This document shows, one piece after another, positions 51,526-63,972 of a stretch of DNA of 64,000 nucleotides. The notes under the pieces were generated by a model. The model searched no databases, had not been told where the DNA came from, and was given only the letters and a program-made list of their open reading frames with translations. The stretch is taken from NCBI GenBank assembly GCA_028718185.1, contig JAQUMH010000008.1, forward strand, positions 1 to 64,000, written 5' to 3'. Every line of letters begins with the position of its first letter. Position 1 is the first letter of the stretch. The translations under genes were made by a program, and so were the position numbers. Origin of the DNA: Elusimicrobiota bacterium. Lineage in GTDB: Bacteria > Elusimicrobiota > UBA8919.

Positions 51526-51833
51526 AAATGAATATCGTAATAGAATTAAATCTCGTAGCCGCACCGCCTTGCGGTGCTAATAAATACTTATTCGATAAAT
51601 GTTAGTAATTTTTAAATATAGTTAGTAAGTACAAAAAAATTTGCTTTTATTTGGTTATGCGACTAACTTCTTAAGTTATCAACCTATTAACTAACATTAA
51701 TAAATATCTGAAAACCAGTAATTATAGAAGGGAAAACACCAAATAAAAAAATAACTAACATATTAACAGCCCTTATGATGGTTATTATGATAAATTAATA
51801 ACATAATAAAACAAATAAAAAGGAGGAACAAAG
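51526..51833. other. AT-rich dnaA-dnaN gap, candidate oriC
   Basis: This 308-bp gap without a gene starts with the GCACCGC/GCGGTGC hairpin (51555-51577). GTTAGT words follow on both strands (51601, 51621 plus; 51661-51667, 51689-51695, 51753-51759 minus). There is one weak DnaA-box-like TTATCAACC at about 51676, and long A/T tracts. No canonical box cluster is visible, so origin assignment rests on gene context and the word cluster. Confidence 0.5.
51555..51577. repeat. GTAGCC-framed hairpin (GCACCGC stem)
   Basis: GTAGCC then GCACCGC CTT GCGGTGC; copies of this stem word recur at about 56137 and 59190. Confidence 0.75.
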
Positions 51834-52940
51834 ATGAAAGTTATTTGTATGAAGGATGAATTATTAAAAGGAATAGGGATTGTTTCAGGAGCAGTATCAC
51901 AAAGAAGTACGCTGCCATTACTTTCAAATTTGCTTTTTGATGCTAAAGATAGTCAGCTTATACTTGCAGCAACAGATTTAGAAGTAGCAGCAAAAACAAT
52001 AATTAAAGCACAAGTATTAAAAGAAGGCGGAATAACGCTTCCGGGTAAATTAATTGCAGACATTATAAGAAAGGTTGATAATAAAGAAATTGAAATTACT
52101 ATTGAAGACCAGGGAAAGGTTCTTATAAAAGCAGGAAAGACAAAATTTACAATTGTTGGTATTCCAAAAACAGAGTTTCCGGTTGCAATTGATTTTGAAG
52201 GCGGGAAAACATTTCAAATCAGCACAGCAATCGTAAAAGAGATCATTACTAAAACAAAATTCGCCATATCAACCGATGAAACAAGGTACGTTTTAAACGG
52301 CGTTTGTTTTGTTGTAGAGAAAGGAAAGGTAATGATGATTGCCACAGACGGCAAACGGTTAGCATTTATATCAAAAGACAACGTTGTTGATAAAAAGCTT
52401 TCATTTACTTTTATAATTCCGTCAAAAGCGGTAGAAGAACTCTTAAAAATTATATCAAATACCTCAAGTGAAGAAATGGAGATAGGTGCGTTTGACAACC
52501 AGGTCGGATTTAAAATTGGCGATACAATATTACGTTCCCGGATTATTGACGGGCATTTCCCGAATTACGATCAGGTAATACCAAAAGAGAAAAAAGGAAG
52601 TATTAAAATAAATACAAAGGAACTTCTGGACGCAACAGACAGAATCTCACTTATTTCATCAGGCAGAACTTCATCAATTAAATATTCTGTAAATAAAGGA
52701 AAAATCCTGTTATATTCAATGGAACAGGGACGGGGCGAAGGTAATGATGAAATAGAAACGGATTACAAAGGCGAGCCGTTCAATGTTGCATACAATCCAA
52801 ATTATGTAGTAGATATGTTAAAAGTTGCCGAAAGCGATGAAGTTATATTTGAATTTACAACACCTGTCAGTCCCGGTGTTTTAAGGCCAGCTAACGATCC
52901 AAATTATCTATATATAATTATGCCCATGCGGCTGGAATAA
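51834..52940 (+). CDS. dnaN: DNA polymerase III sliding clamp
   Basis: This 368-aa beta clamp has three domains with the expected start (MKVICMKDELLKGI) and end (YLYIIMPMRLE); SGRTSSIKYSV and NPNYVVDML are in family positions. AAGGAGG precedes the ATG. It provides processivity to the replicative polymerase. Confidence 0.97.
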   Translation: MKVICMKDELLKGIGIVSGAVSQRSTLPLLSNLLFDAKDSQLILAATDLEVAAKTIIKAQVLKEGGITLPGKLIADIIRKVDNKEIEITIEDQGKVLIKAGKTKFTIVGIPKTEFPVAIDFEGGKTFQISTAIVKEIITKTKFAISTDETRYVLNGVCFVVEKGKVMMIATDGKRLAFISKDNVVDKKLSFTFIIPSKAVEELLKIISNTSSEEMEIGAFDNQVGFKIGDTILRSRIIDGHFPNYDQVIPKEKKGSIKINTKELLDATDRISLISSGRTSSIKYSVNKGKILLYSMEQGRGEGNDEIETDYKGEPFNVAYNPNYVVDMLKVAESDEVIFEFTTPVSPGVLRPANDPNYLYIIMPMRLE

Positions 52941-53255
52941 AGAAATAATCAAAGATTCCCGATTAAAACACTCTGGAATGACACATAAGAATTTCAATGT
53001 TATCACGCCGAGAGCGTGAAACTACAATTTAATTATAATTTTGTAGTAGTCGCCAGACCTTCGGCAAGCCTAACTTGATGTACAGGAATTTCAATGTTTA
53101 GCAGAGCTAACGCTCCGCGGCTACAATATCAACCGGTTTGTAGCTGCAAAGCAAAGCTTTGCTTAATTTGCGATAAAATAATTCGAGTTAGATTAGCGAC
53201 CATTTGCGTTCCCGAACGAACCTGCCTAACGGTAGATAGGAGTGAGGGTGATTTT
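52941..53255. repeat. Gap with composite hairpin repeat R8
   Basis: The gap between dnaN and the dciA-like gene holds CACGCCGAGAGCGTG, GTAGTCGCCAGACCTTCGGC, linker TTGATGTACAGGAATTTCAA, GCAGAGC...GCTCCGC, GGCTACAATATCAACCGGTT and GTAGCTGCAAAGC...GCTTTGC (52990-53168), in the mirror orientation of R1. No gene is seen; ORFs through it are repeat translations. Confidence 0.82.
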
Positions 53256-56005
<2,750 letters not shown>

Positions 56006-56012
56006 GGACAGG

Positions 56013-56175
56013 TAATAGGGGATAGTAGATAGTAGGTAGGTCCCGCCACTAAACCGATGGCGGGCAAGCATAGTTCGTAGCGGGCGCCCGCCTTGTCACG
56101 AGGCAGGATTGCTATGCGACAGATTATTGTAGCTGCACCACCTTGCGGTGCCGAATAAATTGTCGTTGACCGCCA
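56013..56175. repeat. Heptamer array and hairpins between gyrB and gyrA
   Basis: TAATAGG, GGATAGT, AGATAGT and AGGTAGG run in 7-nt phase from 56013. Then come CCCGCCA...TGGCGGG (same word as at 24227), a GCATAG...CTATGC outer pair and GTAGCTGCACCACCTTGCGG. Confidence 0.7.
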
Positions 56176-56219
56176 CAATTTATAGGCTGACTTAATTTTT
56201 AAAAAAGGGACTTTAATTT

Positions 56220-58772
56220 ATGGCTGAGAAAGAAAAAGACGAAGAAAAAGAGAAACCAGAGAAACCAAAACAGGAAAAACCAGAACCGATACCGCAGCAG
56301 ATTAATATGGACAGGGTAGTCTCGCGCAATATTGAAGATGAGATGAAAACATCTTATATTGATTACTCGATGTCCGTTATTGTCGGTCGTGCTTTGCCTG
56401 ATGTCAGAGATGGCTTAAAACCCGTTCATCGTCGTATACTTTATACGATGAAAGAAATGGGTTTGAAACATAACACAGCATACAAGAAATCAGCCCGCGT
56501 CGTTGGAGACTGTTTAGGTAAATATCACCCGCACGGGGACATGTCAGTATATGATGCGATGGTCAGAATGGCGCAGTATTTCTCGCTCCGTTACCCGCTT
56601 GTAGAAGGTCAGGGAAATTTTGGTAGTGTTGACGGGGACCCGCCGGCTGCAATGCGTTATACGGAAGTCCGGCTCGCTCCGATTGCAGAAGAACTGCTTG
56701 GCGATCTTGATAAAAATACAGTTGATTTCGGACCTAATTATGACGGTTCGCTTACAGAACCGCTTCTATTGCCAGCCAGACTTCCAAATCTTTTATTAAA
56801 CGGCTCATCCGGTATTGCGGTTGGTATGGCAACAAATATTCCGCCGCATAATCTAACAGAAGTCTGTGATGGTATATCCGCAGTTATTGAAAATCCTGAA
56901 ATAGATATTCCGGAACTTTCCAAAATTATAAAAGGACCGGATTTCCCGACAGGCGGTATTATTTTCGGTAAGCAGGGAATAAAGGATTATTTTGCAACAG
57001 GGCGGGGTTCAATAAGAATCAGGGCAGTAGCAGAAATAGAGGATATAAAAAGCGGGAAGACGGCAATAATTGTCAATGAACTTCCATACCAGGTAAATAA
57101 AGCAGTACTTATAGAAACAATAGCCGACCTTGTAAAAGATAAAAAAATTGAAGATATATCCGACATAAGAGACGAATCCGACAGGGAAGGTATGCGTTTA
57201 GTAATTGAAGTAAAGCGTGACGGCAACCCGCAGGTTGTCCTGAACCAGCTCTTCAAACATACCCAGATGGAATCGTCTTTTGGCGTGATAATGCTGTCGC
57301 TTATCAACAACCGTCCTAAAGTACTCAATATAAAAGAAATGCTTTACCAGTATATTGAACACAGGAAAATAATAATTGTTCGCCGCACAAAATTTGAACT
57401 TGCCAAAGCTGAAGCTCGAGCACATATATTAGAAGGACTTAAAATCGCGTTAGACAATCTTAATAAAATCGTAAAATTAATAAGAGAATCAAAAGATGCC
57501 GATACTGCAAGAACCCACCTGATGGAAGAGTTTAAATTATCAAAAATCCAGGCACAGGCGATTTTGGATATGAAACTTGTACAACTGACCGGACTGGAAC
57601 GGGAAAAAATTGATGCAGAATACCTTGACCTTATAAAAACAATAGAACGGTTAAAATCAATTTTATCCGACCCGAAGAAAGTCCTTACAATAATTAAACA
57701 GGAACTTGCAGAATTAAAGGAAAAATACGGAGACGATAGAAGAACGAAAATATTAGCAAACGCCGTTGACTTAGACATGGATGATTTAATACAGGAAGAA
57801 GACGTTGTTGTATCGATTTCGCATGCCGGTTATATTAAACGAATGCCGACAACGACATATAAGACACAAAACCGTGGCGGCAGAGGCGTTACCGGTATGA
57901 CTACACGCGATGAGGATTTTGTTGAAGATATGTTCGTCACTTCAACACATTCTTATATGCTCCTTTTCACTAACAGAGGGCGTGTTTACTGGATAAGAGT
58001 TTACGAAATTCCGGAAGCGACCAGAACTTCCAAAGGCAAAGCGATAATTAATCTTGTCCAGCTTTCTACTGCTGAAGAAAAAATTACGGCATCAATCCCG
58101 ATAAAATCGTTTGAAAAAGAAAAGGCGACTTATCTTTTAATGGCGACAAAAAACGGGACAATCAAGAAAACAGAACTTTCAGAATACTCAAACATCAGGA
58201 AGTCAGGTATTATTGCCATAAATCTTGAGGATGGCGATTCCCTGATTGATGTAAAACATACTGAAGGCAAAAGCGAGATAGTTATTGCGACAAAAGAAGG
58301 GCTTGCTATCAGGTTCAACGAAGATGATGTGAGATGTATCGGCAGGAGCGGCAAAGGCGTGCGTGGAATTCGTCTGAATAAAGGTGACGATGTTATAGGT
58401 ATGGAAACAGTCATGCCGAAAGACACGGTCTTAATCGCGACAGAAAACGGTTATGGGAAAAGAACAGAAATTGACGACTATCGCGTACAATCCCGCGGCG
58501 GTAAAGGCGTTATTAATATAAAAACAACGGATAGAAACGGAAATGTAATCGGTATAAAAAATGTTAAAGATGATAACGACATTATGCTGATGACACAGCA
58601 AGGTATAATGATAAGAATGGCGGTCAAAGGTATTTCCGTTATAGGACGAAATACGCAGGGCGTACGGCTCATCCGTCTTGGTGAAGGCGATAAGCTGGCA
58701 TCCATTACATATGCAGCAAAAGAAGATGACACCGATAACGATAAAGAAAAAGAAAAAGGTAAAGATAAATAG
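56220..58772 (+). CDS. gyrA: DNA gyrase subunit A
   Basis: This 850-aa protein has a charged Glu/Lys/Pro-rich N-terminal extension (about 25 aa), the breakage-reunion domain with catalytic Tyr147 in AMRYTEVRL, a coiled coil and six-bladed beta-pinwheel with GyrA box QNRGGRGV. The QRDR reads [10 protein letters not shown], so Met108 occupies the position of E. coli Ser83, while Asp112 corresponds to Asp87. The GyrA box supports a true gyrase rather than topoisomerase IV. Confidence 0.97.
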   Translation: MAEKEKDEEKEKPEKPKQEKPEPIPQQINMDRVVSRNIEDEMKTSYIDYSMSVIVGRALPDVRDGLKPVHRRILYTMKEMGLKHNTAYKKSARVVGDCLGKYHPHGDMSVYDAMVRMAQYFSLRYPLVEGQGNFGSVDGDPPAAMRYTEVRLAPIAEELLGDLDKNTVDFGPNYDGSLTEPLLLPARLPNLLLNGSSGIAVGMATNIPPHNLTEVCDGISAVIENPEIDIPELSKIIKGPDFPTGGIIFGKQGIKDYFATGRGSIRIRAVAEIEDIKSGKTAIIVNELPYQVNKAVLIETIADLVKDKKIEDISDIRDESDREGMRLVIEVKRDGNPQVVLNQLFKHTQMESSFGVIMLSLINNRPKVLNIKEMLYQYIEHRKIIIVRRTKFELAKAEARAHILEGLKIALDNLNKIVKLIRESKDADTARTHLMEEFKLSKIQAQAILDMKLVQLTGLEREKIDAEYLDLIKTIERLKSILSDPKKVLTIIKQELAELKEKYGDDRRTKILANAVDLDMDDLIQEEDVVVSISHAGYIKRMPTTTYKTQNRGGRGVTGMTTRDEDFVEDMFVTSTHSYMLLFTNRGRVYWIRVYEIPEATRTSKGKAIINLVQLSTAEEKITASIPIKSFEKEKATYLLMATKNGTIKKTELSEYSNIRKSGIIAINLEDGDSLIDVKHTEGKSEIVIATKEGLAIRFNEDDVRCIGRSGKGVRGIRLNKGDDVIGMETVMPKDTVLIATENGYGKRTEIDDYRVQSRGGKGVINIKTTDRNGNVIGIKNVKDDNDIMLMTQQGIMIRMAVKGISVIGRNTQGVRLIRLGEGDKLASITYAAKEDDTDNDKEKEKGKDK

Positions 58773-59175
58773 ATTTAAAATTATCAATCATACAGCAGAC
58801 GTTGGCATTATTGTAACCGGGAAAACAATAAAGAAACTTTTTGAGAATGCTGCTTTTGGGATGTTTTCGTTGATTACCCCTCTTAAAAAAGTACAGAAGA
58901 AAATTTCAATATCCGTTTCAATTAAGTCAAATAATTACGAAGAACTTCTGGTAGCTTTTCTAAACGAACTCCAGTATTATTACGCTGTTAAGAAATTACT
59001 TTTCAAAGATTTTAAAATCTCCAAAATAACCAAAACCCATCTAAATGCGAATGTTTCAGGTGAAAAAATTTCCAAACATGAAATTCTACACGACATCAAA
59101 GCCGCCACATACCACAACTTGAAAATAGATAAAACGCTAATTGGTTTCCAAACCCAAATAATTTTTGACGTTTAG
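58726..59175 (+). CDS. Archease
   Basis: This protein of about 149 aa has [47 protein letters not shown]-like ([20 protein letters not shown]) and the C-terminal acidic end (IIFDV). Archease activates the RNA ligase RtcB, but no rtcB is in this window. The ATG lies inside gyrA (47-bp overlap); alternatives without ATG near 58765 cannot be excluded because the first residues are a Lys run. Confidence 0.85.
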   Translation: MTPITIKKKKKVKINRFKIINHTADVGIIVTGKTIKKLFENAAFGMFSLITPLKKVQKKISISVSIKSNNYEELLVAFLNELQYYYAVKKLLFKDFKISKITKTHLNANVSGEKISKHEILHDIKAATYHNLKIDKTLIGFQTQIIFDV

Positions 59176-59179
59176 GCAA

Positions 59180-59320
59180 TGTTTTCCGTAGCCGCACCGC
59201 CTTGCGGTGCCGCTTTTGTTCCCTGGTGTTCTGTAGTCGCAGACCCTTGGTCTGCTGATGTTATATATTTGTTGTGAAACGTCCATATTTCGTAGCTGCA
59301 GAGCAAAGCTCTGCGTTCTT
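59180..59320. repeat. Three GTAG-framed hairpins
   Basis: GTAGCCGCACCGCCTTGCGG, GTAGTCGCAGACCCTTGGTC and GTAGCTGCAGAGCAAAGCTC stand one after another: three stem words in the same frame. Confidence 0.8.
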
Positions 59321-59341
59321 AGCTAGTATTAGTTATCTACT

Positions 59342-60505
59342 ATGAAAACCATTTTAAAATCAATCCCGCGCGATTTCCTGCTTTTTATATTTGCAGTCAT
59401 CTGTATTGGATTTGCACAGAGTATAGTTGATTCCACCTTCAACAATTTTCTTAACGAGCGATTTCACATAACAAGCTGGCAAAGAACTTTCCTTGAATTA
59501 CCCAGAGAAATACCGGGACTGATAGTTATTTTCGTCTCTGCTCTTTTTTTCTTTATGTGTAACAGAACACTCGCCGCACTATCACAATTTCTTGCAGCTT
59601 TAGGAGTTTTCTTTATAGGACTTTTGGCATTCAATTATTCAATAATGCTTGTCTGGCTGTTTATATACAGTTTAGGACAACATCTTTTCCTGCCGCTTGT
59701 TTCCGACGTAGGAATGGAACTTGCCGGTGAAGGCAAAACAGGAAGAAGACTGGGCCAGCTCCAGGGAGCAGGAAATTTTGCAGCAATTGCAGGAAGTTTT
59801 TTCATATTTGTCGGATTTAAATATTTTAGGCTCAATTTTACCATAGCATTTATAATATCGGCACTCTGTTTTCTTGCGGGAGCGTTGTTTATATATTCAA
59901 TGAGAAAAAATAAACCGGTCCCGCTTAAGACAAAATTCAAATTCAGAAAAGAATATAAACTTTTTTATATACTATCCATACTTTATGGAACAAGAAAACA
60001 ACTTTTTCTTACTTTTGCACCTTGGGTTCTTATTACTATTTTCATGCAAAAAACTCAGGCAATTGCAACGCTTCTGACAATCGGGGGAATTATCGGAATA
60101 ATATTCAAGCCGTTACTAGGGCATGCAATAGATAAATACGGAGAAAAAACAATACTTGCAGGCGAAGCCATTGTACTGATTTTTGTATGTTTAGGATACG
60201 GGTTTTCTAAAAAGATGTTTTCGGTAAATATTGCATTGATAATAACATCCGCATGTTATGTAGCCGACCAGCTTTTAATGTCCGTAACCATGGCGAGAGC
60301 CACGTATCTTAAAAAAATAATTGTTGACCCGCAGGAATTAACATCAACGCTGACCATGGGTGTATCAATTGACCATATATTTTCAATAACAGTAGCACTT
60401 ACCGGCGGCATTATCTGGAAATTATACGGATACGAATACATCTTTTTATTAGGCGCACTCATTGCCTTAACAAACCTGTTTTTCACCCTGAAAATAAAAA
60501 CATAA
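59342..60505 (+). CDS. MFS transporter
   Basis: This 387-aa protein has about 12 TM helices with a central hydrophilic loop (RKNKPVPLKTKFKFRKEYKL). Typical MFS glycine motifs are weak: GEGKTGRRLGQLQGAGNFAA in loop 4-5 is distinctive. The substrate is unknown. It stands alone, with hairpins on both sides. Confidence 0.85.
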   Translation: MKTILKSIPRDFLLFIFAVICIGFAQSIVDSTFNNFLNERFHITSWQRTFLELPREIPGLIVIFVSALFFFMCNRTLAALSQFLAALGVFFIGLLAFNYSIMLVWLFIYSLGQHLFLPLVSDVGMELAGEGKTGRRLGQLQGAGNFAAIAGSFFIFVGFKYFRLNFTIAFIISALCFLAGALFIYSMRKNKPVPLKTKFKFRKEYKLFYILSILYGTRKQLFLTFAPWVLITIFMQKTQAIATLLTIGGIIGIIFKPLLGHAIDKYGEKTILAGEAIVLIFVCLGYGFSKKMFSVNIALIITSACYVADQLLMSVTMARATYLKKIIVDPQELTSTLTMGVSIDHIFSITVALTGGIIWKLYGYEYIFLLGALIALTNLFFTLKIKT

Positions 60506-60960
60506 TTCACTTTAATCGCAAAACGAGTAAATATCCTTTATAATTATCTGCCAAAGATTCAGTCAAAAGCTGATTTTGTCATTCCCGAACGCTTACATCG
60601 GGAATCTAAATGCATTTAATGTATTCGCAGACCCTAATTATTAGAAAGTCTGTCATTCCTGTGAACAGACTGTGTCGCAATGTCATTGCGAGCGTTAGCG
60701 AAGCAATCTCATAAAATGTATCTCGTAGAAGAAGGGATTGCCACGAGCCAATAAATTGGCTCTCGCAATGACAAATCGTGGGTTATGACACAGTCTGGAA
60801 AACGGGAATCTCTGAAGTTGTTTATCTGATGTTATGTAGTTGTCGAGATTGCTTGACTAATATAAACAATCTCCAACCAAATCAAAAAGTACTTGACTTT
60901 CTTCAAAACTATATGTAAACTATAGTTGTCATCTGGTTGTCATAAGGAGAATCAATCAAC
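60506..60960. repeat. 455-bp gap: nested inverted repeats, MITE-like
   Basis: There are outer arms CAGACTGTGTC (60666-60676) / GACACAGTCTG (60787-60797), inner arms TGTCATTGCGAG (60681-60692) / CTCGCAATGACA (60762-60773) and a central GAGCCAAT/ATTGGCTC hairpin. A partial TGTCATTCCCGA copy lies near 60578. No gene is found. The right end holds the fic promoter. Confidence 0.75.
60893..60943 (+). promoter_or_regulatory. fic promoter with probable operator
   Basis: TTGACT (60893-60898), 17 bp, TAAACT (60916-60921, extended by TG). The perfect palindrome AACTATA-TGTAAAC-TATAGTT (60907-60927) spans the -10 box. Two copies of GTTGTCAT (60925 and 60936, 11 bp apart) follow. Confidence 0.65.
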
Positions 60961-61953
60961 ATGTTAAATAATATTGAAATTAGACCAAGAGTAATGAAAA
61001 CATTATCGGAGATTGATTATCTGCAAGGAAAAATCGCAGGTAGTTCAGCAAAAGGAATATTCGTTCCCGTAGTCCAGAAAGAATCGGCTATAATAATGGC
61101 ATATGCTTCAACAACAATTGAAGGAAGCACATTAACACCGCAAGAAGTCAAGCAAGTATCTGATGGTGAAAGACCACGAAAACCGGAACTTCATATACAA
61201 ATGGTTAAAAATTATCTGGATGTTGTTCGATGGATAAGAGAAAAAGAAAATACAAAAGTTATTACAGAAAACAACATTTTTACCTTGCACAAAATTATCG
61301 GTGAAAAAGCAGTTGCCGGCGGTCCTGTAGGTAAATACAGGAAAGTTCAAGTATATGTCGGGGACCATACACCACCATCATCTGAAAAAGTGCCGTATTT
61401 AATGAAAGAGTTTTTAGAATGGTTAAATAACAAAAGCCACCAATACCATCCAGTCTTATGTTCAGCGATTGCCCATTTTGAAATTGCAACCATACACCCG
61501 TTCCGTGACGGCAACGGCAGAGTAGCCAGAGCATTAGCCAGTTGGGAATTATATCGCCGCGGATTTGATACTTTGCACGTTTTTACACTTGACGATATTT
61601 TATTGGAAAACAGACAATTCTACTATCAACAATTAAACAACGCAAGAAAACCCGGTGGTTTAGCTAACTGGCTGGAATATATATGCGATATTACAGCCGA
61701 AGGGCTTGAGCGGGCGTATAATCGTCTTATATCGGCACAGGTGACGGCAAAAAAACTACCTTCACTTTCAGAAACACAAAATAAATTGCTTGTAATGTTG
61801 GCACAAGATGGTCCAAAAACAATGAAACAACTTACAACAGAACTTCGTATTACCCGTCAGGGTGTTTACAAGATGTTAAATCCGTTACTAAAAACAAAAA
61901 GAATCATACGCATTGGTACCAGACGCAACAGACAATATTCAATTACAATTTGA
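60961..61953 (+). CDS. Fic-domain protein with C-terminal HTH
   Basis: This 330-aa class II Fic protein has inhibitory motif S50TTIE54G55 (S/TxxxE(G/N)), core HPFRDGNGRVAR at residues 179-190 (catalytic His179, Asp183), a helical bundle and a winged-helix C-terminus (PKTMKQLTTELRITRQGVYK followed by MLNPLL). Fic enzymes transfer AMP to protein hydroxyls; the motif suggests autoinhibition. The HTH and the palindrome over its promoter suggest autoregulation. AGGAGA lies 10 nt upstream. Confidence 0.92.
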   Translation: MLNNIEIRPRVMKTLSEIDYLQGKIAGSSAKGIFVPVVQKESAIIMAYASTTIEGSTLTPQEVKQVSDGERPRKPELHIQMVKNYLDVVRWIREKENTKVITENNIFTLHKIIGEKAVAGGPVGKYRKVQVYVGDHTPPSSEKVPYLMKEFLEWLNNKSHQYHPVLCSAIAHFEIATIHPFRDGNGRVARALASWELYRRGFDTLHVFTLDDILLENRQFYYQQLNNARKPGGLANWLEYICDITAEGLERAYNRLISAQVTAKKLPSLSETQNKLLVMLAQDGPKTMKQLTTELRITRQGVYKMLNPLLKTKRIIRIGTRRNRQYSITI

Positions 61954-62094
61954 TTGTAAAAGATAGCACCCAATTATTTAAATATCTTTTACAATTTGCT
62001 ATAATCAACTTAAAGTAAAGACTTTTGTAATAAATCTTGCATTTTTAGATGTTGTGTGATTACTCCATTTGAGCAGGAAACAACACTTTAAAAT

Positions 62095-62703
62095 ATGAAA
62101 ATAAATAAGACCACTCTTTTATATGTTTCTTTCCTAACTTCCAGTATAGTTTTTAATTTTACTGCCTCGGCATCAGCTAGTGATGGGATTCCAATGATAA
62201 CCATTATAATGCCTAGCATGATTTTAAGTTTAATACCGATAATTTTTATTGAATCTTGGGCATTTCGTCACTTTATCAATATTTTATTTTGGCGTTCGCT
62301 AAAAATAATGAGTCTTGCAAATCTTGTTTCAGCGCTTCTTAGTATTCCTATCGTTTTTATAATCTTACTTGGACTTGCAATTTTGATTGCCGTTCCATTA
62401 GAAATGCTTCACATAAACTTAAATTCATCAAATTTTTTGAGTAAGATATTTTTTTTCACTTTTGGAACTGCGACGCTTGAACCTGAACAGTTTTCTTCTT
62501 GTGGGATAGTTCCTATCACTGTCCTTGTTTCACTTATTCAATGTTTTTTCGCTTCATGGTTTTTAAAATATACCGTAGCAAAACAAATGATGAAGGATTT
62601 TGAAAAATCACTTATTAGAAACGCTACATTGCGAACAAACCTTATTTCATATAGTTTCCTTGTTGTATTGGTATTAATTATTTCATTCTATTCCAATAAA
62701 TAA
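62095..62703 (+). CDS. Hypothetical polytopic membrane protein
   Basis: This 202-aa protein has about five TM helices. TM1 could be a signal (YVSFLTSSIVFNFTASASA). It is not recognised. It is flanked by fic and a second small membrane protein, with no obvious shared promoter. Confidence 0.6.
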   Translation: MKINKTTLLYVSFLTSSIVFNFTASASASDGIPMITIIMPSMILSLIPIIFIESWAFRHFINILFWRSLKIMSLANLVSALLSIPIVFIILLGLAILIAVPLEMLHINLNSSNFLSKIFFFTFGTATLEPEQFSSCGIVPITVLVSLIQCFFASWFLKYTVAKQMMKDFEKSLIRNATLRTNLISYSFLVVLVLIISFYSNK

Positions 62704-62849
62704 AATGTAACTGGGACAGTTCTGATATTTTAATTTCTATATAATTCAACAAAAATCTTTAATGGGAATTGGGAATAAAAAACAAATGTTATCTTCCCAA
62801 GCCAGTTTATTAAGGTCGTGTCGTAAATATTCTAATGAAAGGGGGACAA

Positions 62850-63197
62850 ATGAAGAAAGTTGTAATGGTACTCTGTATTTTATTGTTTGGCTTGCTGGTT
62901 TGGGGACTCATCCAATCGAGTAATGTCTCAGTAGTGGTGAACGGGCAAGAGCTTTCTAGTCCAATGAAAGCAGTTGTAAGTGCCTGGGGTCTTCTTGTTG
63001 CCATAGTGGTTCTATTTTGTGTGGCGATTTTGCTGACATTTGTCTTGGCTGGGGCAAGTCTATTGTTTTTAGGTTTCATCGTGTTGGTCGGTGTCATTCT
63101 TTCCGTTGTTTTGTTTCCGTTTTTGTTGCCTCTCTTACTTCCCTTGATTATCGTATGGGTTTTTATTTTAGGTGAAAGAAGAGGCAAGAAAATTTAA
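62850..63197 (+). CDS. Hypothetical small membrane protein
   Basis: This protein of about 115 aa starts MKKVVMVLCILLFGLLVWGL, has three further hydrophobic segments and ends GERRGKKI. GGGGG stands about 7 nt upstream of this ATG (an in-frame codon at 62835 is upstream of it). No family is recognised. Confidence 0.6.
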   Translation: MKKVVMVLCILLFGLLVWGLIQSSNVSVVVNGQELSSPMKAVVSAWGLLVAIVVLFCVAILLTFVLAGASLLFLGFIVLVGVILSVVLFPFLLPLLLPLIIVWVFILGERRGKKI

Positions 63198-63270
63198 CGA
63201 TAGGCGTTTAAAAACCACGCACACAATAACAAACAGTAAATAGTGACACGAATATTACATATATAGAGGC

Positions 63271-63972
63271 ATGACAATGGCAAACTCAGGAACAAGAATA
63301 AAACAGATAAAAGAACATTTTGAGAAAGAGGCAAAGGAATTTGATAAGATGTTCTTTAAGGTTGCACCTCATTATATAGATGTCGTAGATATATTAGTGT
63401 CCGCGATTCCTTTTGAGAAAAATAGCAGAATAAATGTTGTAGACTTGGGTTGCGGGACCGGAAATATTACGAAAGCACTGTTAAAAAGATACCCTAATGC
63501 TAATGTTACTTGTGTAGATATTGCCAAGAGTATGCTCGAAATGGCTAAAAACAAGCTAAAAAAATATAAAAATGTGAAATATTGGTGCGTAGATATCACG
63601 AAGTTTGATTATTCTCCAAAATATGACGTTATAATTTCATCGCTTGTTTTACATCACATTGAAGAAAAAGATAAATATAAATTTTACAAGAAAATTTATA
63701 ATTCGCTTAAACAAAATGGAGTTTTTTATACTGCAGACTTTGTACTCGGCTCAAATCCGCATCTGCAAAAAATGTATTTGTCCAGATGGGAAGAATTCTT
63801 ACGCCGCAATTGGAATGAGCAGCAAATTAAAGCTATATTTTTAAAACATAAACAGGAAGATAGACCATGCAAGCTGATTACTGAACTTGAACTGTTAAAC
63901 AAAACAGGTTTTAAAGATGTTGATGCCATTTGGAAACAATTTAATTTTGCAGTATACGGCGGACAAAAGTAA
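63271..63972 (+). CDS. Class I SAM-dependent methyltransferase
   Basis: This 233-aa Rossmann methyltransferase has motif I VVDLGCGTGNITKALLKR (near residue 62), CVDIAKSMLEMAKNKL and motif IV SSLVLHHIEEKDKYKFY. The C-terminal region resembles ubiquinone/tRNA-type small-molecule methyltransferases (TADFVLGSNPHLQKMYLSRW). The substrate is not predictable. It lies near the right edge and stands alone. Confidence 0.88.
   Translation: MTMANSGTRIKQIKEHFEKEAKEFDKMFFKVAPHYIDVVDILVSAIPFEKNSRINVVDLGCGTGNITKALLKRYPNANVTCVDIAKSMLEMAKNKLKKYKNVKYWCVDITKFDYSPKYDVIISSLVLHHIEEKDKYKFYKKIYNSLKQNGVFYTADFVLGSNPHLQKMYLSRWEEFLRRNWNEQQIKAIFLKHKQEDRPCKLITELELLNKTGFKDVDAIWKQFNFAVYGGQK

Noticed and set aside
53094-53255. 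N-terminal extension of the DciA-like protein into the upstream repeat
   Set aside because: The extension (SCKAKLCLICDK and neighbours) is a translation of the GCAAAGC hairpin repeat; a GTG with a good ribosome binding site at 53256 gives the family start.
61132-61534. Minus-strand frames opposite the Fic gene
   Set aside because: They are shadows of a well-supported coding gene with no promoter or family match.
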